From Actinoplanes flavus (GTDB lineage Bacteria; Actinomycetota; Actinomycetes; Mycobacteriales; Micromonosporaceae), in NCBI RefSeq assembly GCF_017592555.1, contig NZ_JAGFNS010000001.1, positions 608,819-672,595 of the forward strand: a DNA stretch of 63,777 bases. The letters run 5' to 3'. The notes below the pieces were generated by a model, which saw only the letters and a list, made by a program, of their open reading frames with translations, was not told the origin of the DNA and made no database searches. The translations under genes and the position numbers were made by a program. Positions 32,457-43,894 of this stretch are shown here, piece by piece (the first letter of the stretch is position 1; each line of letters begins with the position of its first letter).

Positions 32457-34466
32457 ATGGACGCGGATCTGGTGGCGCTGGCCGAGGCACACGGGGTGGC
32501 CACGTGGTTTGAGAACTGGCGGCGCAAACGCACCGACGTGGCCGCCGAGTCGGTGATCGGCGTGCTCGGCATGCTGGGCGTCGACGCGAGCACACCGGCG
32601 GCCGTCCGTGCGTCGCTGGCCGCCGCCCGGCGCCGGGACACCGGTGACCGCCTGCCCGGCACGATCGTGGTGCGCGAGGGCGCCGGGCGGGCGCTGCCCG
32701 GTCCGGCCGAGATCCGGCTGGAGGACGGCGGCGCCCGAACGGTGGGCCGGCGGATTCCCGGTGATCTGCCGCTGGGCTGGCACCGGCTGCTCTGTGGCGG
32801 CCAGGAGGTCACCCTGGTGGTGGTGCCCACCCGGCTGCCCGAGCCGCCGGACACCTGGGGCTGGATGGTGCAGCTCTACACGCTCCACTCGGCCGGCTCG
32901 TGGGGCATGGGCGACCTCGGCGACCTGCGCGACTTCGTGGCCGGGTCGGCCGGCGCCGGGCTGGTGGTGCTGAACCCGCTGCACGCGATCACGCCGACCC
33001 GGCCGGTGCCGGCGTCGCCGTACTCGCCGTCGAGCCGGCGCTTCGCCAACCCGCTCTACCTGCGGGTGGCCGACACCGGCGAGTACCAGCGGGCCGATCC
33101 GGAGCTGCGGGCCCGGGTGGACGCGCTGCGACCGGCGCCACCGGCGGACGGCCTGATCGACTACGACGCCGTGCTGGCCGCCAAGTTCGCGGCGCTGGAG
33201 CTGCTCTGGCCGCTGGCCGGGCCGGTCGACCTGGACCGGGATCCGGGGCTCACCGATTTCGCCCGGTTCTGCGCGCTGGCCGAGGAGCACGGGCCGGACT
33301 GGCGGGAGTGGCCGGAGGAGCTGCGCCGCCCCGATTCGGCGGCGGTCCGGGCGTACCGGGGTGACCGGATCGCCTTCCACGTCTGGGTGCAGGCGCTGTT
33401 GGAGGAGCAGTTCGACACGGCCGGGGAGGCGGCCCGGGAGCACGGCATGCCGGTCGGCATCGTGCACGACCTCGCGGTGGCGGTCGAGCCGGGCGGCGCC
33501 GACGGGTGGCTGTTGCAGGACGTGCTGGCGATGGAGGCCCGGACCGGGGCGCCGCCGGACGCGTTCAACCAGCTCGGCCAGGAGTGGGGCGGGGTGGCGT
33601 GGCGGCCGGACCGGCTGGTCGAGACCGGGTACGCGGCCTACCGGGACATGCTGCGGCGGATCTTCCGGCACGCGGGCGGGCTGCGGGTCGACCACGTGGC
33701 GGGGCTGTGGCGGCTGTGGTGGGTGCCGTCCGGCCTCGGCGTGGCCAAGGGGACGTACGTGCACTACGACCCGGAGGCGATGCTGGGGATCCTGGCGCTG
33801 GAGGCGTACCGGGCCGGGGCCGTGGTGATCGGTGAGGATCTCGGGACGGTCATGCCGGTGGTCACCGAAGGGCTGGAGCGGACCAACATGCTGGGCTCGG
33901 CGGTGCTCTGGTTCACCCGGGACGAGGAGGGCGGCTACCGTCCGGCGGCCGGATACCCGCGCAACGCGCTGGCCAGCGTCTCCACCCACGATCTGCCGAC
34001 CGCCTCCGGCTTCCTGGCCGGCGAGCAGGTCGAGGTGCGTGCCGCGCTGGGTCAGCTGACCGGCCCGGTCGAGCGGGAGCGGGCGGCCTGGCGGGAGGAC
34101 CGGGGGCAGCTGCTGGACCGGCTGCGCGCCGAGGGCCTGCTGAGCGGGGCGGAGCCGCCGCCCGAGGACGTGGTGACGGCCATGCACGAGTTCCTCGCCC
34201 GTACGCCCTGCCGTCTCGTCGTCGCCTCGCTGCACGACGTCCTGATGGAGCGCCGCCAGCCGAACCTGCCGGGCACCTTCGACGAGTACCCGAACTGGCG
34301 CATCCCGCTCGGCCGGGATCTGGCCGGCGTGGTCGCCGATCCGCTGTTCCGCAAGGTGGCCGGGATTCTCGGCGGCCGGCCGCGGCCGCTTCCGGGCCGG
34401 CATCCGGCGGCCGGGGGCGCTCAGATCACCAGCGGCTCGGGCGGCGGGTCGTCGTCGAGCGCGTAG
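32457..34466 (+). CDS. malQ: 4-alpha-glucanotransferase (amylomaltase)
   Basis: MalQ transfers alpha-1,4-glucan chains between maltodextrins (disproportionating enzyme). The 669-residue protein has an N-terminal extension typical of actinobacterial MalQ and the GH77 core. Core motifs include PYSPSSRRFANPLYL, GIVHDLAVAV, LRVDHVAGLWRLWW with the nucleophile Asp, VIGEDLGTV with the acid/base Glu, and SVSTHDLPT. ATG 32457 has AGGGGA 5 nt upstream. The last 46 nt overlap a convergent Cys-rich ORF. Confidence 0.95.
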   Translation: MDADLVALAEAHGVATWFENWRRKRTDVAAESVIGVLGMLGVDASTPAAVRASLAAARRRDTGDRLPGTIVVREGAGRALPGPAEIRLEDGGARTVGRRIPGDLPLGWHRLLCGGQEVTLVVVPTRLPEPPDTWGWMVQLYTLHSAGSWGMGDLGDLRDFVAGSAGAGLVVLNPLHAITPTRPVPASPYSPSSRRFANPLYLRVADTGEYQRADPELRARVDALRPAPPADGLIDYDAVLAAKFAALELLWPLAGPVDLDRDPGLTDFARFCALAEEHGPDWREWPEELRRPDSAAVRAYRGDRIAFHVWVQALLEEQFDTAGEAAREHGMPVGIVHDLAVAVEPGGADGWLLQDVLAMEARTGAPPDAFNQLGQEWGGVAWRPDRLVETGYAAYRDMLRRIFRHAGGLRVDHVAGLWRLWWVPSGLGVAKGTYVHYDPEAMLGILALEAYRAGAVVIGEDLGTVMPVVTEGLERTNMLGSAVLWFTRDEEGGYRPAAGYPRNALASVSTHDLPTASGFLAGEQVEVRAALGQLTGPVERERAAWREDRGQLLDRLRAEGLLSGAEPPPEDVVTAMHEFLARTPCRLVVASLHDVLMERRQPNLPGTFDEYPNWRIPLGRDLAGVVADPLFRKVAGILGGRPRPLPGRHPAAGGAQITSGSGGGSSSSA

Positions 34467-34759
34467 AGCATCGGGTGCAGCGGCAGGTAGGTCGGCTCCT
34501 GCCGGCAGCAGGCCGGCGGGAGCAGGGAGGAGCGGTGCTCCGGGTGTTCCCGGCAGTGCCGCAGCGCCCGGATGACGACGTCCTCGTGGTGCCGGCCGCC
34601 GCCGTACTCGCCGCAGCCGGAGCAGTCCCACCGCCAGAACGGCGCGCCCTCGGCTGAGGCGTGGCGGCGGATCCGCAGTGGCGGGCCGGCCGGAGACCGG
34701 TCCGCGACGGGCGGCCGCCGCTGCGCGCCGAGAATCTCGGCAAGCAGGTTGCTCAACAT
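34421..34759 (-). CDS. Cys/His-rich hypothetical protein
   Basis: This 112-residue protein has a CSGCG knuckle (about residue 47), RHCREHPEH and a CC pair near residue 84, suggesting metal binding. It has no recognised family. Its 3' end overlaps malQ by 46 nt in the convergent orientation. Confidence is limited because the frame is Pro/Arg-rich. Confidence 0.5.
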   Translation of the reverse strand: MLSNLLAEILGAQRRPPVADRSPAGPPLRIRRHASAEGAPFWRWDCSGCGEYGGGRHHEDVVIRALRHCREHPEHRSSLLPPACCRQEPTYLPLHPMLYALDDDPPPEPLVI

Positions 34760-34880
34760 CCGATCAGTGTGGAACGCACGTCTTGAGCCTTATCGGTGTT
34801 TTGTCGAATATCGCCGGGTCCAGTCTCACCGTCGTCGACCACCGGATCGACGTTCGGCACGCGACCGGGATACTGGCCGG

Positions 34881-35732
34881 ATGGCACAGCGCAGGGCGTC
34901 GCGACGGCGGGTGGAGACGGTCGCCTCCGGGGTCGCCGAACTGGTCCCCGACCCGGACCGGGACACCGCGTGGACCCTGCTGCTGGACGGCGCCCCGCAG
35001 TCGCACGTCGACCTGGCCGACCCCACCCACCTGCAGTTCGAGTACATCCGGCGGATGGCCGCCGCGATCGATCTGGCGGCACCGGCGGGCCGGCCGCTGC
35101 GGGTGCTGCACCTGGGCGGCGGCGCGCTGACCCTGCCGCGGTACGTGGCCGCCACCCGGCCCGGTTCGGCGCAGCGGGTGGTGGAGATCGACGGGCCGCT
35201 GGTCGAGCTGGTCCGCTCGGCGCTGCCGCTGCCGTCGTCGGCCAACATCCGGGTCCGGGTCGCGGACGCCCGGGCCGCCGTGGAGGGGATGCGCGACTCC
35301 GGCTACGACCTGATCGTCCTGGACGTCTTCGCGGGCGCCCGGACGCCCGCCCACCTCGCCTCGGCCGAGTTCGCCGGCGAGCTGGCCCGGATCCTGGACC
35401 CGGCCGGCCGGCTGATCGCCAACGTGGCCGACGGGCCTCCGCTGCGGTTCGCCCGCGGCCAGGTGGCCACCATCCGGGCCGCGCTGCCGGAGGCCTGCCT
35501 GGTGGCCGACGCCGGGGTGCTGCGCGGGCGGCGCTTCGGCAATCTCGTGGTGGTCGCCGGGCGTACCCCGCCGCCGGTCGCCGAACTGTCCCGGCGTGCC
35601 GCCGGAGACTGGTTCCCGGGCCGGGTGGAGACCGATCTGGGCCGGTTCGCGGCCGGAGCGGCGCCGGTTCCGGACGCCACGGCGGTAGCCTCTCCCCTGC
35701 CGCCGGAAGGCCTTTTCGGTAACCGAAAGTAG
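34881..35732 (+). CDS. Spermidine-synthase-like methyltransferase-fold protein
   Basis: This 283-residue protein of the SpeE/spermidine synthase superfamily has VLHLGGGALTLPRYVAA (motif I), VVEIDGPLVEL (motif II) and YDLIVLDVFAG (about residue 135). It lacks the membrane half of fused forms and lacks a clear polyamine gatekeeper, so the substrate is uncertain. This soluble clade is common in actinomycetes. ATG 34881. Confidence 0.8.
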   Translation: MAQRRASRRRVETVASGVAELVPDPDRDTAWTLLLDGAPQSHVDLADPTHLQFEYIRRMAAAIDLAAPAGRPLRVLHLGGGALTLPRYVAATRPGSAQRVVEIDGPLVELVRSALPLPSSANIRVRVADARAAVEGMRDSGYDLIVLDVFAGARTPAHLASAEFAGELARILDPAGRLIANVADGPPLRFARGQVATIRAALPEACLVADAGVLRGRRFGNLVVVAGRTPPPVAELSRRAAGDWFPGRVETDLGRFAAGAAPVPDATAVASPLPPEGLFGNRK

Positions 35733-35890
35733 TTATCGATAGGCCGAAAGTGCATCAATGATCACCGTCCTGTGTCGAATTCTCTAGTTCGGGTGTGATT
35801 CACGCCCGGCCACTGGCAACACCGGCGGTAGCCGGTTGTAATCGAGGCTGCCGCGAGATCCCGACCGCGGCGACCACGGGGAAGGCGAGC

Positions 35891-36751
<861 letters not shown>

Positions 36752-36763
<12 letters not shown>

Positions 36764-37966
36764 CCGGGCGAAGCAGTGCCCCGCGGCGACCCGTTCGTCG
36801 TGCCGCCGGTGCGCCCGCCGGAGCAGCTCCATGAGTTCGGCCTGCTCCCGGACCCGGGCCCGGTAGCGTTCCGGCAGCCGCTCGAGGTTCTCCTCCTCGG
36901 CCAGCAGCCGGTGGTAGATCTCGTCGCAGTAGGCCGGATCGGTCTCGACGTCGAGGAACTCGGTGGCGTGCCGGCGGGCCGCGGCCACCGAGGTGCGGGC
37001 CCGGCCCTTGGGGCTGAGCAGCGAGGCGATCACGGTGATCAGCAGGACGCCGACGATGACGCCGAGCGACACGGCGGTCGGGATCTCGACCACGTCGACC
37101 GGCTCGCCGTCGTTGATGAACGGCACGTTGTTCTCGTGCAGGGCGTGCAGCACCAGTTTCACGCCGATCAGCGCGAGGATCGCGGCCAGCCCGTAGGACA
37201 GGTAGACCAGCCGGTCCAGCAGCCCGTCGATCAGGAAGTACAGCTGCCGCAGCCCGAGCAGGGAGAAGGCGGTGGCGGTGAAGACCAGGTAGACGTTCTG
37301 GGTGAGGCCGAAGATGGCCGGGATCGAGTCCAGCGCGAAGAGGATGTCGGTGCCGCCGATCGCCACCATGACCAGGAGCATCGGGGTGAGCACCCGCTTG
37401 CCGTCCCGGTAGGTGAAGAGCTTGTCCCCGTCGTACGTGTCCGTGGTGTGCAGGAACCGGCGGGCCAGCCGGATCACGATGTTGTTCGGCGGCTCACCCT
37501 CGCCGTCGTGCTTCTCCTTCAGCAGGTTCCCCGCGGTGACCAGCAGGATCAGGCCGAACAGGTAGAAGATCCAGGCGAACGAGTTGATCAGCGCGGCGCC
37601 GAGCAGGATGAACCCGGTCCGGGCCAGCAGCGACACCACGATCCCGAAGAGCAGCACCTTCTGCTGGTCCGCCCGGGGCACCTTGAAACTGCTCAGCAGC
37701 AGCAGGAAGACGAACAGGTTGTCGACCGAGAGCGCCTCCTCGGTGACGTATCCGGCGAAGTACTCGGCGCCCATCGTGGAACCGCCGAACACCCACACCG
37801 CGACGCCGAACAGAATGGCGATGGAGACGTAGACGGCGGTCCACAGGGCGGCCTCGCGCAGCCGGGGCACGTGCGCCTTGCGAACGTGGAAGAAGAAGTC
37901 GAACAGCAGGAGGCCGACGATTCCGAGGACGGTCAGGACCCACACCACTCCGGACACCTGCTGCAT
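36752..37966 (-). CDS. TerC/Alx-family integral membrane protein
   Basis: This 404-residue protein has about nine transmembrane helices and the TerC signatures EEALSVDNLFVFLLLLSSF and GGTDILFALDSIPAIFGLTQN, whose acidic residues lie in the membrane. Characterised relatives export Mn2+ or contribute to tellurite resistance and metalation of secreted enzymes. A cytosolic C-terminal tail of about 80 charged residues follows. It starts 9 nt after the stop of the upstream pentapeptide-repeat gene, so they form one unit. Confidence 0.9.
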
Positions 37967-37975
37967 CCACCCATC

Positions 37976-38731
37976 CTAGGGTCGATCGCCGTCCGTCACT
38001 GCGGCTCGCAACTGTGACGAGGTCAGGAAGAGAACCCCGTCGAGATTCGCGCCGCGCAGGTCCGTACCCCGCATGTCGGCTCCGGTGAAATCGGCCCGCC
38101 GCAGGTCGGCGTCGCGCAGATCGGCGCCGATGAGAATCGCGCCGCGGAAACTGGCGCCACGCAGATCGGCGCCGCGCATGCGGCGGCCGATCAGGCGGGC
38201 GCCGCTGTGGTCCGGCCCTCGGCGGCCCGCCCGGGCCATTTCACTGGCTCTGCGCAGAAGCGGAACAACCTTTCCCCGGTACGTGTCCACGTCCATTTCT
38301 CGCAATTCGGCCGGCGACCGGCCCGCCATCGCATCGGTCTCGTCGAGAGCGGCTCGCAGCCGGGGGTGCAGCTTTCGCGTCTCGGTCAGTTCCAGCGCCT
38401 CGGTGAGGTACCACATCAATTCGTGCAATTGCCGCACCACCGGCAGCGTCGCGAACATGTCCCCGGCGATTCCCGGAGTGGACCGCCAGTCCCGCCCGCC
38501 GAACGTCTCCTGGGTGATGCGCTGACCCGCGCCGAAGCAGTCGAACACCACGCAGCCGTGGAAGCCGCGCTGCTCCAGCCGCTCGTGAATGGTGCAGCGG
38601 AAGTCGGCGCCCAGGTTGCGGCAGGGCTGACCAGCCGGCTTGTCGACCGCGAAATCCGAGGAGCGGGCGAAGGCCGGTGCGACGCAACAGAGCGCAGCGC
38701 ACCGTGCACAATCAGCAATCAATTCAGTCAT
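37976..38731 (-). CDS. Cys-rich domain fused to pentapeptide repeats
   Basis: In this 251-residue protein the N-terminal about 70 residues contain a cysteine set (CARCAALCC, PCRNL, RCTIHERL, GCVVFDCFG) reminiscent of YkgJ-type metal-cluster domains. A helical middle follows. From about residue 175 to 235 come pentapeptide repeats (ADLRG, ASFRG, ADLRD, ADLRR, ADFTG, ADMRG, TDLRG). The combination suggests a metal- or redox-sensing protein with a beta-helix tail. It is co-transcribed with the TerC-like gene. Confidence 0.82.
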   Translation of the reverse strand: MTELIADCARCAALCCVAPAFARSSDFAVDKPAGQPCRNLGADFRCTIHERLEQRGFHGCVVFDCFGAGQRITQETFGGRDWRSTPGIAGDMFATLPVVRQLHELMWYLTEALELTETRKLHPRLRAALDETDAMAGRSPAELREMDVDTYRGKVVPLLRRASEMARAGRRGPDHSGARLIGRRMRGADLRGASFRGAILIGADLRDADLRRADFTGADMRGTDLRGANLDGVLFLTSSQLRAAVTDGDRP

Positions 38732-39043
38732 GTCATCCGATTCGTAGAACTGCGGGTTTCGCGCACTGGACAGTTATCCATGAAATCGGGCGGCTGACTG
38801 AAATCGCCCAATATCACCGTGGCCGGTACCTGCGTCACTTTACCGACAGCGGTTCACCGGGCCGTTCACCTGCGCTTTTGATCACTGAGTGCCGACAGGG
38901 ACCACCTCCGGGTAGCACCAGCGGGTAGGGTGCCTGGGCGGGATGAACGATGACCATGTGCATCGATTCTCGATAGCGTCGACGTTCAATGCCCGGAGCG
39001 GGCGCTTCGAGTGCTGCCCACACCACGGAGGATCTCTAACGAC
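38732..39043. other. Divergent intergenic region
   Basis: These 312 bp lie between the pentapeptide-repeat gene and the lamin-tail protein. They are AT-richer than their surroundings, consistent with two divergent promoters. No ORF, riboswitch or strong palindrome was recognised. GGAGG at 39027-39031 serves the plus-strand gene. Confidence 0.45.
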
Positions 39044-40285
39044 ATGCACAGACGACCGAAAACGATTCTCGGCAGCGTCGCCGCCGGTGCACTGGCCGCC
39101 ACCGCGGCGGTGTTCGGCGTCAGCCCGGCGTCGGCCGCGACCGCGCCGACCTTCAACATCGTCCCGCTGCGGACCGCCTGGGGTCCGGTGACGCTGAGCG
39201 GCAGTGCCGAGCCCGGCGCCAATGTCGAGCTCTACGAGTGGGCCTACGTGTGGGGTTCCGACTGGGACAAGGCGCGCCTCTCGCAGGAGAAGGCCGTCGA
39301 CTACGACAACGGCGGTTTCGTCCACACCACCGCCAACTCCAGCGGTCAGTGGAGCATCACCCGCAACCTCGACTCCGGCCACGTCATGATGGTCGGCGTC
39401 GGCAACGACTACTCGCAGATCCGCAAGGCCGCCCTGCGCGTCAAGGCGGACCTGAGCGTCACGGTCAGCGGCACGACGGTGAACTTCGACGTCAGCACCG
39501 ACCCGTCGCAGCCGGGCCTGCCGATCGAGATCCAGCGGTACGACAACGGCACCTGGGTCAGGAACGTGGCCACCGGCGCCACCAGCCAGGCCGGGAACGC
39601 CGCCACCTGGAGCGGCTCGGCCGCGAACCAGCCGGCCGGCACCTCCTACTACCGGGCGTTCCTCGAGGGCGACGACACGAACTGGGCCGACAAGTCCAAC
39701 TACATCGTCGCGAACTACTCGGAGAACCAGTCGGCCACCGTCGGAAGCGGCAGCAGCCACGGGGTGCCGCCGACCAACCCGACGCCGTCGCCGGTCTACG
39801 ACACCGGTGTGGTGGTGACGCCGCCGACCACCACGCCGCCGACCACCACGCCCACCAAGCCGCCGACCACGACGCCGACCAAGCCGCCGGCGACGACCCC
39901 GGCCGGCCCCGCGGTGGGTTCGATCCAGTTCACCCGGATCCAGTACAACGCTCCCGGCGTGGACAAGAAGACCAACAAGAGCATCAACGGCGAGTACTTC
40001 CGCCTCACGAACAAGACCAAGAGCACGGTCAACCTCAAGGGCTGGATCGTGCGGGACGCCGCCGGGAACCTCTACCGGTTCACCGCGAACTACTACCTGG
40101 GCGCGGGCAAAAACGTCTACGTCCGCACCGGTAAGGGCTCGAACACGTCGTCCACCCGCTACTGGGGCAAGACCAAGCACGTGTGGAACAACGGCGGCGA
40201 CGTCGCCTACGTGCGTACCAGCGCCAACAAGACGATCGACACCTGCAAGTGGACCAAGCCGGGCAAGGGCTACACCAACTGCTGA
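39044..40285 (+). CDS. Secreted lamin-tail-domain protein with Thr/Pro linker
   Basis: This 413-residue protein has a signal peptide (residues 1-32, ending SPASAA) and two Ig/fibronectin-like beta segments (about 40-235). A Thr/Pro-rich linker of about 40 residues (PTTTPPTTTPTKPP) follows, then a C-terminal lamin-tail domain (about 295-413: EYFRLTNKTKSTVNLKGWIVRDAAGN). LTD domains in secreted bacterial proteins are linked to surface or DNA/nuclease association; the role here is unknown. A strong terminator follows. Confidence 0.85.
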   Translation: MHRRPKTILGSVAAGALAATAAVFGVSPASAATAPTFNIVPLRTAWGPVTLSGSAEPGANVELYEWAYVWGSDWDKARLSQEKAVDYDNGGFVHTTANSSGQWSITRNLDSGHVMMVGVGNDYSQIRKAALRVKADLSVTVSGTTVNFDVSTDPSQPGLPIEIQRYDNGTWVRNVATGATSQAGNAATWSGSAANQPAGTSYYRAFLEGDDTNWADKSNYIVANYSENQSATVGSGSSHGVPPTNPTPSPVYDTGVVVTPPTTTPPTTTPTKPPTTTPTKPPATTPAGPAVGSIQFTRIQYNAPGVDKKTNKSINGEYFRLTNKTKSTVNLKGWIVRDAAGNLYRFTANYYLGAGKNVYVRTGKGSNTSSTRYWGKTKHVWNNGGDVAYVRTSANKTIDTCKWTKPGKGYTNC

Positions 40286-40305
40286 CCGGTCGTAGCGACA
40301 CGACG

Positions 40306-40336
40306 ACGGCCCTCCGGGTTCCTCCCGGAGGGCCGT
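40306..40336. terminator. Bidirectional terminator between the LTD gene and the NRPS cluster
   Basis: ACGGCCCTCCGGG and CCCGGAGGGCCGT form 13-bp perfect arms with a 5-nt loop between two convergent genes. It marks the left boundary of the NRPS cluster. Confidence 0.85.
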
Positions 40337-40356
40337 CTCGTCTTCGGAGGTGGCGG

Positions 40357-43300
40357 TCAGTCCTCGGCGAGGGCCGACACCAGGGCCGCCAGGTCGTCGT
40401 CGTCCAGCGCGAGGAGATCTTCGTCGGCGGGCCCGGCGGCGGTCTCCGGGCCGGCCGGCACCGCCTTCTCGGCGATCCGCTCGACCGTGTGCAGCGTCAG
40501 CACGTCGCTCACACTGATCTGCCAGCCGGCGCTGCGCGACCGGGTGACCACCTGGATCGCCCGGATGCTGTCACCGCCCAGGTCGAAGAACGAGTCGGAG
40601 GCGCCGACCCGGGTGACCGACAGGGCCTCGGCGAAGGCGGTGGCCAGCGCCCGCTCGGCGGCGCCGGACGCCTCCCGGCCCACGGTCACGGTGACCTCGG
40701 GGTCGGGCAGGGCCTTGCGGTCCACCTTCCCGTTGGCGTTGAGCGGCAGCGCGGGCAGGACCATCACGACGGCGGGGATCATGAAGTCCGGCATGGTGTC
40801 GCGCAGCCCCTCGCGGACCGCGGCCGGCTCCGGCGTGTGTCCCTCGGCGCCCACCACATAGGCGACCAGCCGTTTCACGCCCGGAGCGGTCTCCTGGGCG
40901 GTGGCGTACGCCTGGGAGATCTCCGGCAGCCGGGTGAGCGCCGCCTCGACCTCGCCCAGCTCGATCCGGAAGCCGCGGATCTTCACCTGCTGGTCGCCGC
41001 GGCCCACGTACTCGAGCACGCCGTCCGCACGCCAGCGCACGATGTCGCCGGTGCGGTACAGCCGCGAGCCGGGCGGGCCGAACGGTGAGGCCACGAACCG
41101 CTCGGCGGTGACGGCCGGCCGGTTCAGGTAGCCGCGGGCGTTCGCCCATCCGGCCAGGTAGAGCTCACCGGAGACGCCGGCCGGCACCGGGCGCAGGTCC
41201 GGGCCGAGCACGTACACCCGCGTGGCGTCCAGCGGCGCCCCGATCGGCGGCACCCCGTCGGCCTCGTCCACCGGCATGAGCGTGGCGAACGTGGTGGTCT
41301 CGGTCGGCCCGTACGCGTTGACCAGCTTCGTGCCGGGGCAGGCCGCCCGGACCGCCCGCATCGCCTCGCCGGACGCCGCCTCGCCGCCGGTGAGCACCGT
41401 GCGCAGCCCGGCGAACGCCGCCGCCCGGGTGCCGGCGATCAGATTGAACAGCGAGGTGGTGAGGAAGGCCGCGGTCACGCCGTGCGCCTCGACCAGGCGG
41501 GCCACCTCGTCGGTGGTGAGCTGCCCGGGCGGGGCCACCACGATCCGGCCGCCGGTGAGCAGCGGGACCCAGATCTCGTACGTCGACGCGTCGAAGGCGT
41601 GCGAGGAGTGCATCAGGATCCGCTCGTGGTCACCGTCACGCCACCGCCCGTGCGCCGCGAAGGCCAGCACGTTGCCGTGGGTGATGGCGACGCCCTTGGG
41701 CCGCCCGGTGGACCCGGAGGTGTACATGATGTACGCCAGCCGGTCGGGGTCGCCGGGCCGCGACGGGGTGACGGCCGGGGCCGGTGCGTCCAGGTCGGCG
41801 GCCGACACGCGGAGCACCGGGACCGGGAGGCCGGCGGGCGCGTCGGTGAGCAGCAGGCGGACCCCGGCGTCGGCCAGCATCGCCTCCTGCCGGGCGGGCG
41901 GATCGGTGGGCCGCAGCGGGAGGTAGGCCCCGCCGGCCTTGATGATGGCCAGCGTGGTCAGCACGACCAGCGCGGAGCGCTCGGCCAGGATGGCCACCGG
42001 CTCCTCGGCCCGGATCCCCCGGTCCACCAACCGGGCGGCGAGCGCGTCGGCGGCGGCGTCCAGGCGCGCGTAGGTGATCTCCCGGGTCCCGTCGACGACG
42101 GCGACCGCCTCCGGGGTGAGCGCCGCCTGCCGGGCGAACGCGGCGGCCAGGTCGCCTCGCGGCGCGGGGGCCGTCGACCCGTTCCACTCGATCAGCATCC
42201 GCCGCCGCTCGTCCGCGGTGGTCAGCTCGAACAGGCCCACGGCGGCGTCCGGCAGGGCCGTCACGGCCAGCAGGAACCGCTGGTAGAGGCTCTGAACAGT
42301 GTCGAGGTCGTCGCGCGACCAGCGGTCCGGGTTGCCGTCGACGTCGATCCGCCAGCCGCTGCCGTCACCCCGGTCGTAGAAGCCGAGTGACAGGTCGTCG
42401 ACCGGCCCGAGGGAGAGGTTGTGGGTGACCGTGGGAATCCCGGCGAGCGTCACCTGGTAGTCGAACGCCATCACGTTGACGACCGTGCCCCAGCCGGTGC
42501 CGGCGGTGCGTTCCGGCTGCCAGTCCTCGAAGCGGCACCGCTGGTGCCGCAGCGCCTGCCGCAGCTCGCCGGAGACCCGGGGTACGAGGTCGCGCAGGGT
42601 GTCGCCCGGGTTCACCGGGACGCGCAGCGGCACGACGTTGGAGGACAGGTTCGGGGTGGCCCGCAGCAGCTTGCTGGTCCGGCCGGTGACCGGCACGCCG
42701 AGGACCACGTCGGTACGCCCGGTGCAGCGGTGCAGGAAGGCCGCGGTGGCGGCGATCAGCAGGACCGGCCAGCGGGTCCGCAGCTCGCGGGCCACCTCGG
42801 CGATGGCGCCGGTCTGCCCGGGCGTGACGTGCCCGGAACGGCGCAGGTGCACGGCGCCCGGGTCGGGGGTGGCCGGGCCGCGGGTGGCCCAGTGGTCGCT
42901 GAGCTTGACCGGGCTGGCCGAGGCCGCGTGCTCGCGCCAGAACCGCAGGTCCTCCTGGAAGTCGGGGCCCTCGCGGTACGCGATGTCGGCGGCCAGCGTC
43001 TCGGCGAGCGGTCCGGCGACCGGCGGCGCGCCGGCGACCGGCTCCCCGGTGACGATCTCGGTGTAGTAGACGCCGATCTTGCGGAACAGCAGCGAGGCCG
43101 CGTAGCCGTCGCAGGCGATGTGGTGCCCGCGGGCGTAGTACAGGAAGCGCCGGTCGGCGACCCGCAGCAGCGCGAAGGTGAACAGGCCGCCGGCCTCCAG
43201 GTCGATCCGCTGGCTCATGTCCGCCTGGATGAACTGCCGGGCGGCGGCCTCCGGGTCCGGTGCGGCGCGCAGGTCGACGCGGCTGATCCCGGCGCGCGCG

Positions 43301-43524
43301 TCGTTGATGATCAGGCGGAGTTCGCCCTGGTCGTCGCGGCGGACCGCGATCGCCTTGAAGGTGGGCGCCTCCTCCAGGACCCGGGACCAGGCCTGCTCGA
43401 AGGCGTCCTGGTCCAGCTCGCCGTCCACCTCGGTTAACTCGGCGATGTTGTAGGCGTGCCCGGTCGGGTCGAGTTCGTGACCGAGCCAGATGCCCATCTG
43501 CCCGGCTGACAAAGGTAGCTGCAT
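40357..43524 (-). CDS. Single-module NRPS, starter-type C-A-T
   Basis: This 1055-residue synthetase has a C domain (about 1-430) with active HHIACDG and the segments [11 protein letters not shown] and [13 protein letters not shown] that align with DhbF/EntF, the starter-C group. The A domain (about 450-935) has [11 protein letters not shown] and AYGPTETT; my manual ten-residue pocket reading is D-A-Y-F-L-G-A-T-F-K, closest to Val/Ile/Leu codes. The carrier Ser is in LGGDSIRA (about residue 983). The tail is acidic ([12 protein letters not shown]...), possibly a docking helix. There is no thioesterase, so the chain must pass on. Confidence 0.93.
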   Translation of the reverse strand: MQLPLSAGQMGIWLGHELDPTGHAYNIAELTEVDGELDQDAFEQAWSRVLEEAPTFKAIAVRRDDQGELRLIINDARAGISRVDLRAAPDPEAAARQFIQADMSQRIDLEAGGLFTFALLRVADRRFLYYARGHHIACDGYAASLLFRKIGVYYTEIVTGEPVAGAPPVAGPLAETLAADIAYREGPDFQEDLRFWREHAASASPVKLSDHWATRGPATPDPGAVHLRRSGHVTPGQTGAIAEVARELRTRWPVLLIAATAAFLHRCTGRTDVVLGVPVTGRTSKLLRATPNLSSNVVPLRVPVNPGDTLRDLVPRVSGELRQALRHQRCRFEDWQPERTAGTGWGTVVNVMAFDYQVTLAGIPTVTHNLSLGPVDDLSLGFYDRGDGSGWRIDVDGNPDRWSRDDLDTVQSLYQRFLLAVTALPDAAVGLFELTTADERRRMLIEWNGSTAPAPRGDLAAAFARQAALTPEAVAVVDGTREITYARLDAAADALAARLVDRGIRAEEPVAILAERSALVVLTTLAIIKAGGAYLPLRPTDPPARQEAMLADAGVRLLLTDAPAGLPVPVLRVSAADLDAPAPAVTPSRPGDPDRLAYIMYTSGSTGRPKGVAITHGNVLAFAAHGRWRDGDHERILMHSSHAFDASTYEIWVPLLTGGRIVVAPPGQLTTDEVARLVEAHGVTAAFLTTSLFNLIAGTRAAAFAGLRTVLTGGEAASGEAMRAVRAACPGTKLVNAYGPTETTTFATLMPVDEADGVPPIGAPLDATRVYVLGPDLRPVPAGVSGELYLAGWANARGYLNRPAVTAERFVASPFGPPGSRLYRTGDIVRWRADGVLEYVGRGDQQVKIRGFRIELGEVEAALTRLPEISQAYATAQETAPGVKRLVAYVVGAEGHTPEPAAVREGLRDTMPDFMIPAVVMVLPALPLNANGKVDRKALPDPEVTVTVGREASGAAERALATAFAEALSVTRVGASDSFFDLGGDSIRAIQVVTRSRSAGWQISVSDVLTLHTVERIAEKAVPAGPETAAGPADEDLLALDDDDLAALVSALAED

Positions 43525-43541
43525 AGGTCTCTCATCTCACG

Positions 43542-43584
43542 ACAGTGGAGCCCTGGATACGGGGGAATCGCAGGGCTCCACTGT
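43542..43584 (-). terminator. Long hairpin in the leader of the starter NRPS gene
   Basis: ACAGTGGAGCCCTG and its exact complement form 14-bp arms around a 15-nt loop, 17 nt upstream of the NRPS ATG. There is no U-tract. It may terminate the upstream regulator operon or attenuate NRPS expression. An AAATATAGG element at 43595-43603 (minus strand) just upstream could be a -10. Confidence 0.6.
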
Positions 43585-43609
43585 GTCGATGAGGCCTATA
43601 TTTCTGGTG

Positions 43610-43894
43610 TCACCCGACCTCGCGCATCATCTTCTCCATCGCCGAGGTGGCCTCCCGCACCTGCAGGAGCTCGGCGACGGTCCGCCGCTGCAACTCGGCG
43701 TTCTCCTCCAGCAGCCGCGCGCATTTCTCGGCGAGCTCCTGGTACTGCTTCTCCCGGGCCGCGGCCAGGCGCGCCCGCCAGGTGGCGGCGACCTGCCACA
43801 CGATCACGATGAGCACCGCGAAGATCCCGGCGGCAGCCAGCACGCCCACCCAGTCGTCGCCCGTGGAACCCAACGCACTCACCATCGCCTTCAC
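43610..43894 (-). CDS. Small membrane protein with cytosolic coiled coil (paralogue 1)
   Basis: This protein has up to 94 residues. One N-terminal transmembrane helix (VGVLAAAGIFAVLIVIVWQVAATW) is followed by a charged coiled coil (ARLAAAREKQYQELAEKCARLLEENAELQRRT...) and ends EKMMREVG. It is clearly related to 53999-54262 in the same cluster (shared QVAATWRAR and MEKMMRE/MEQMMRE). Its GTG start at 43894 overlaps the ArsR-like stop (GTGA). ATG 43885 is an alternative. It probably forms a functional pair with that regulator. Confidence 0.8.
   Translation of the reverse strand: MKAMVSALGSTGDDWVGVLAAAGIFAVLIVIVWQVAATWRARLAAAREKQYQELAEKCARLLEENAELQRRTVAELLQVREATSAMEKMMREVG

Noticed and set aside
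38732..39043. Possible c-di-AMP or other riboswitch before the secreted lamin-tail gene
   Set aside because: I could not find the conserved core of ydaO or any other riboswitch class I know.
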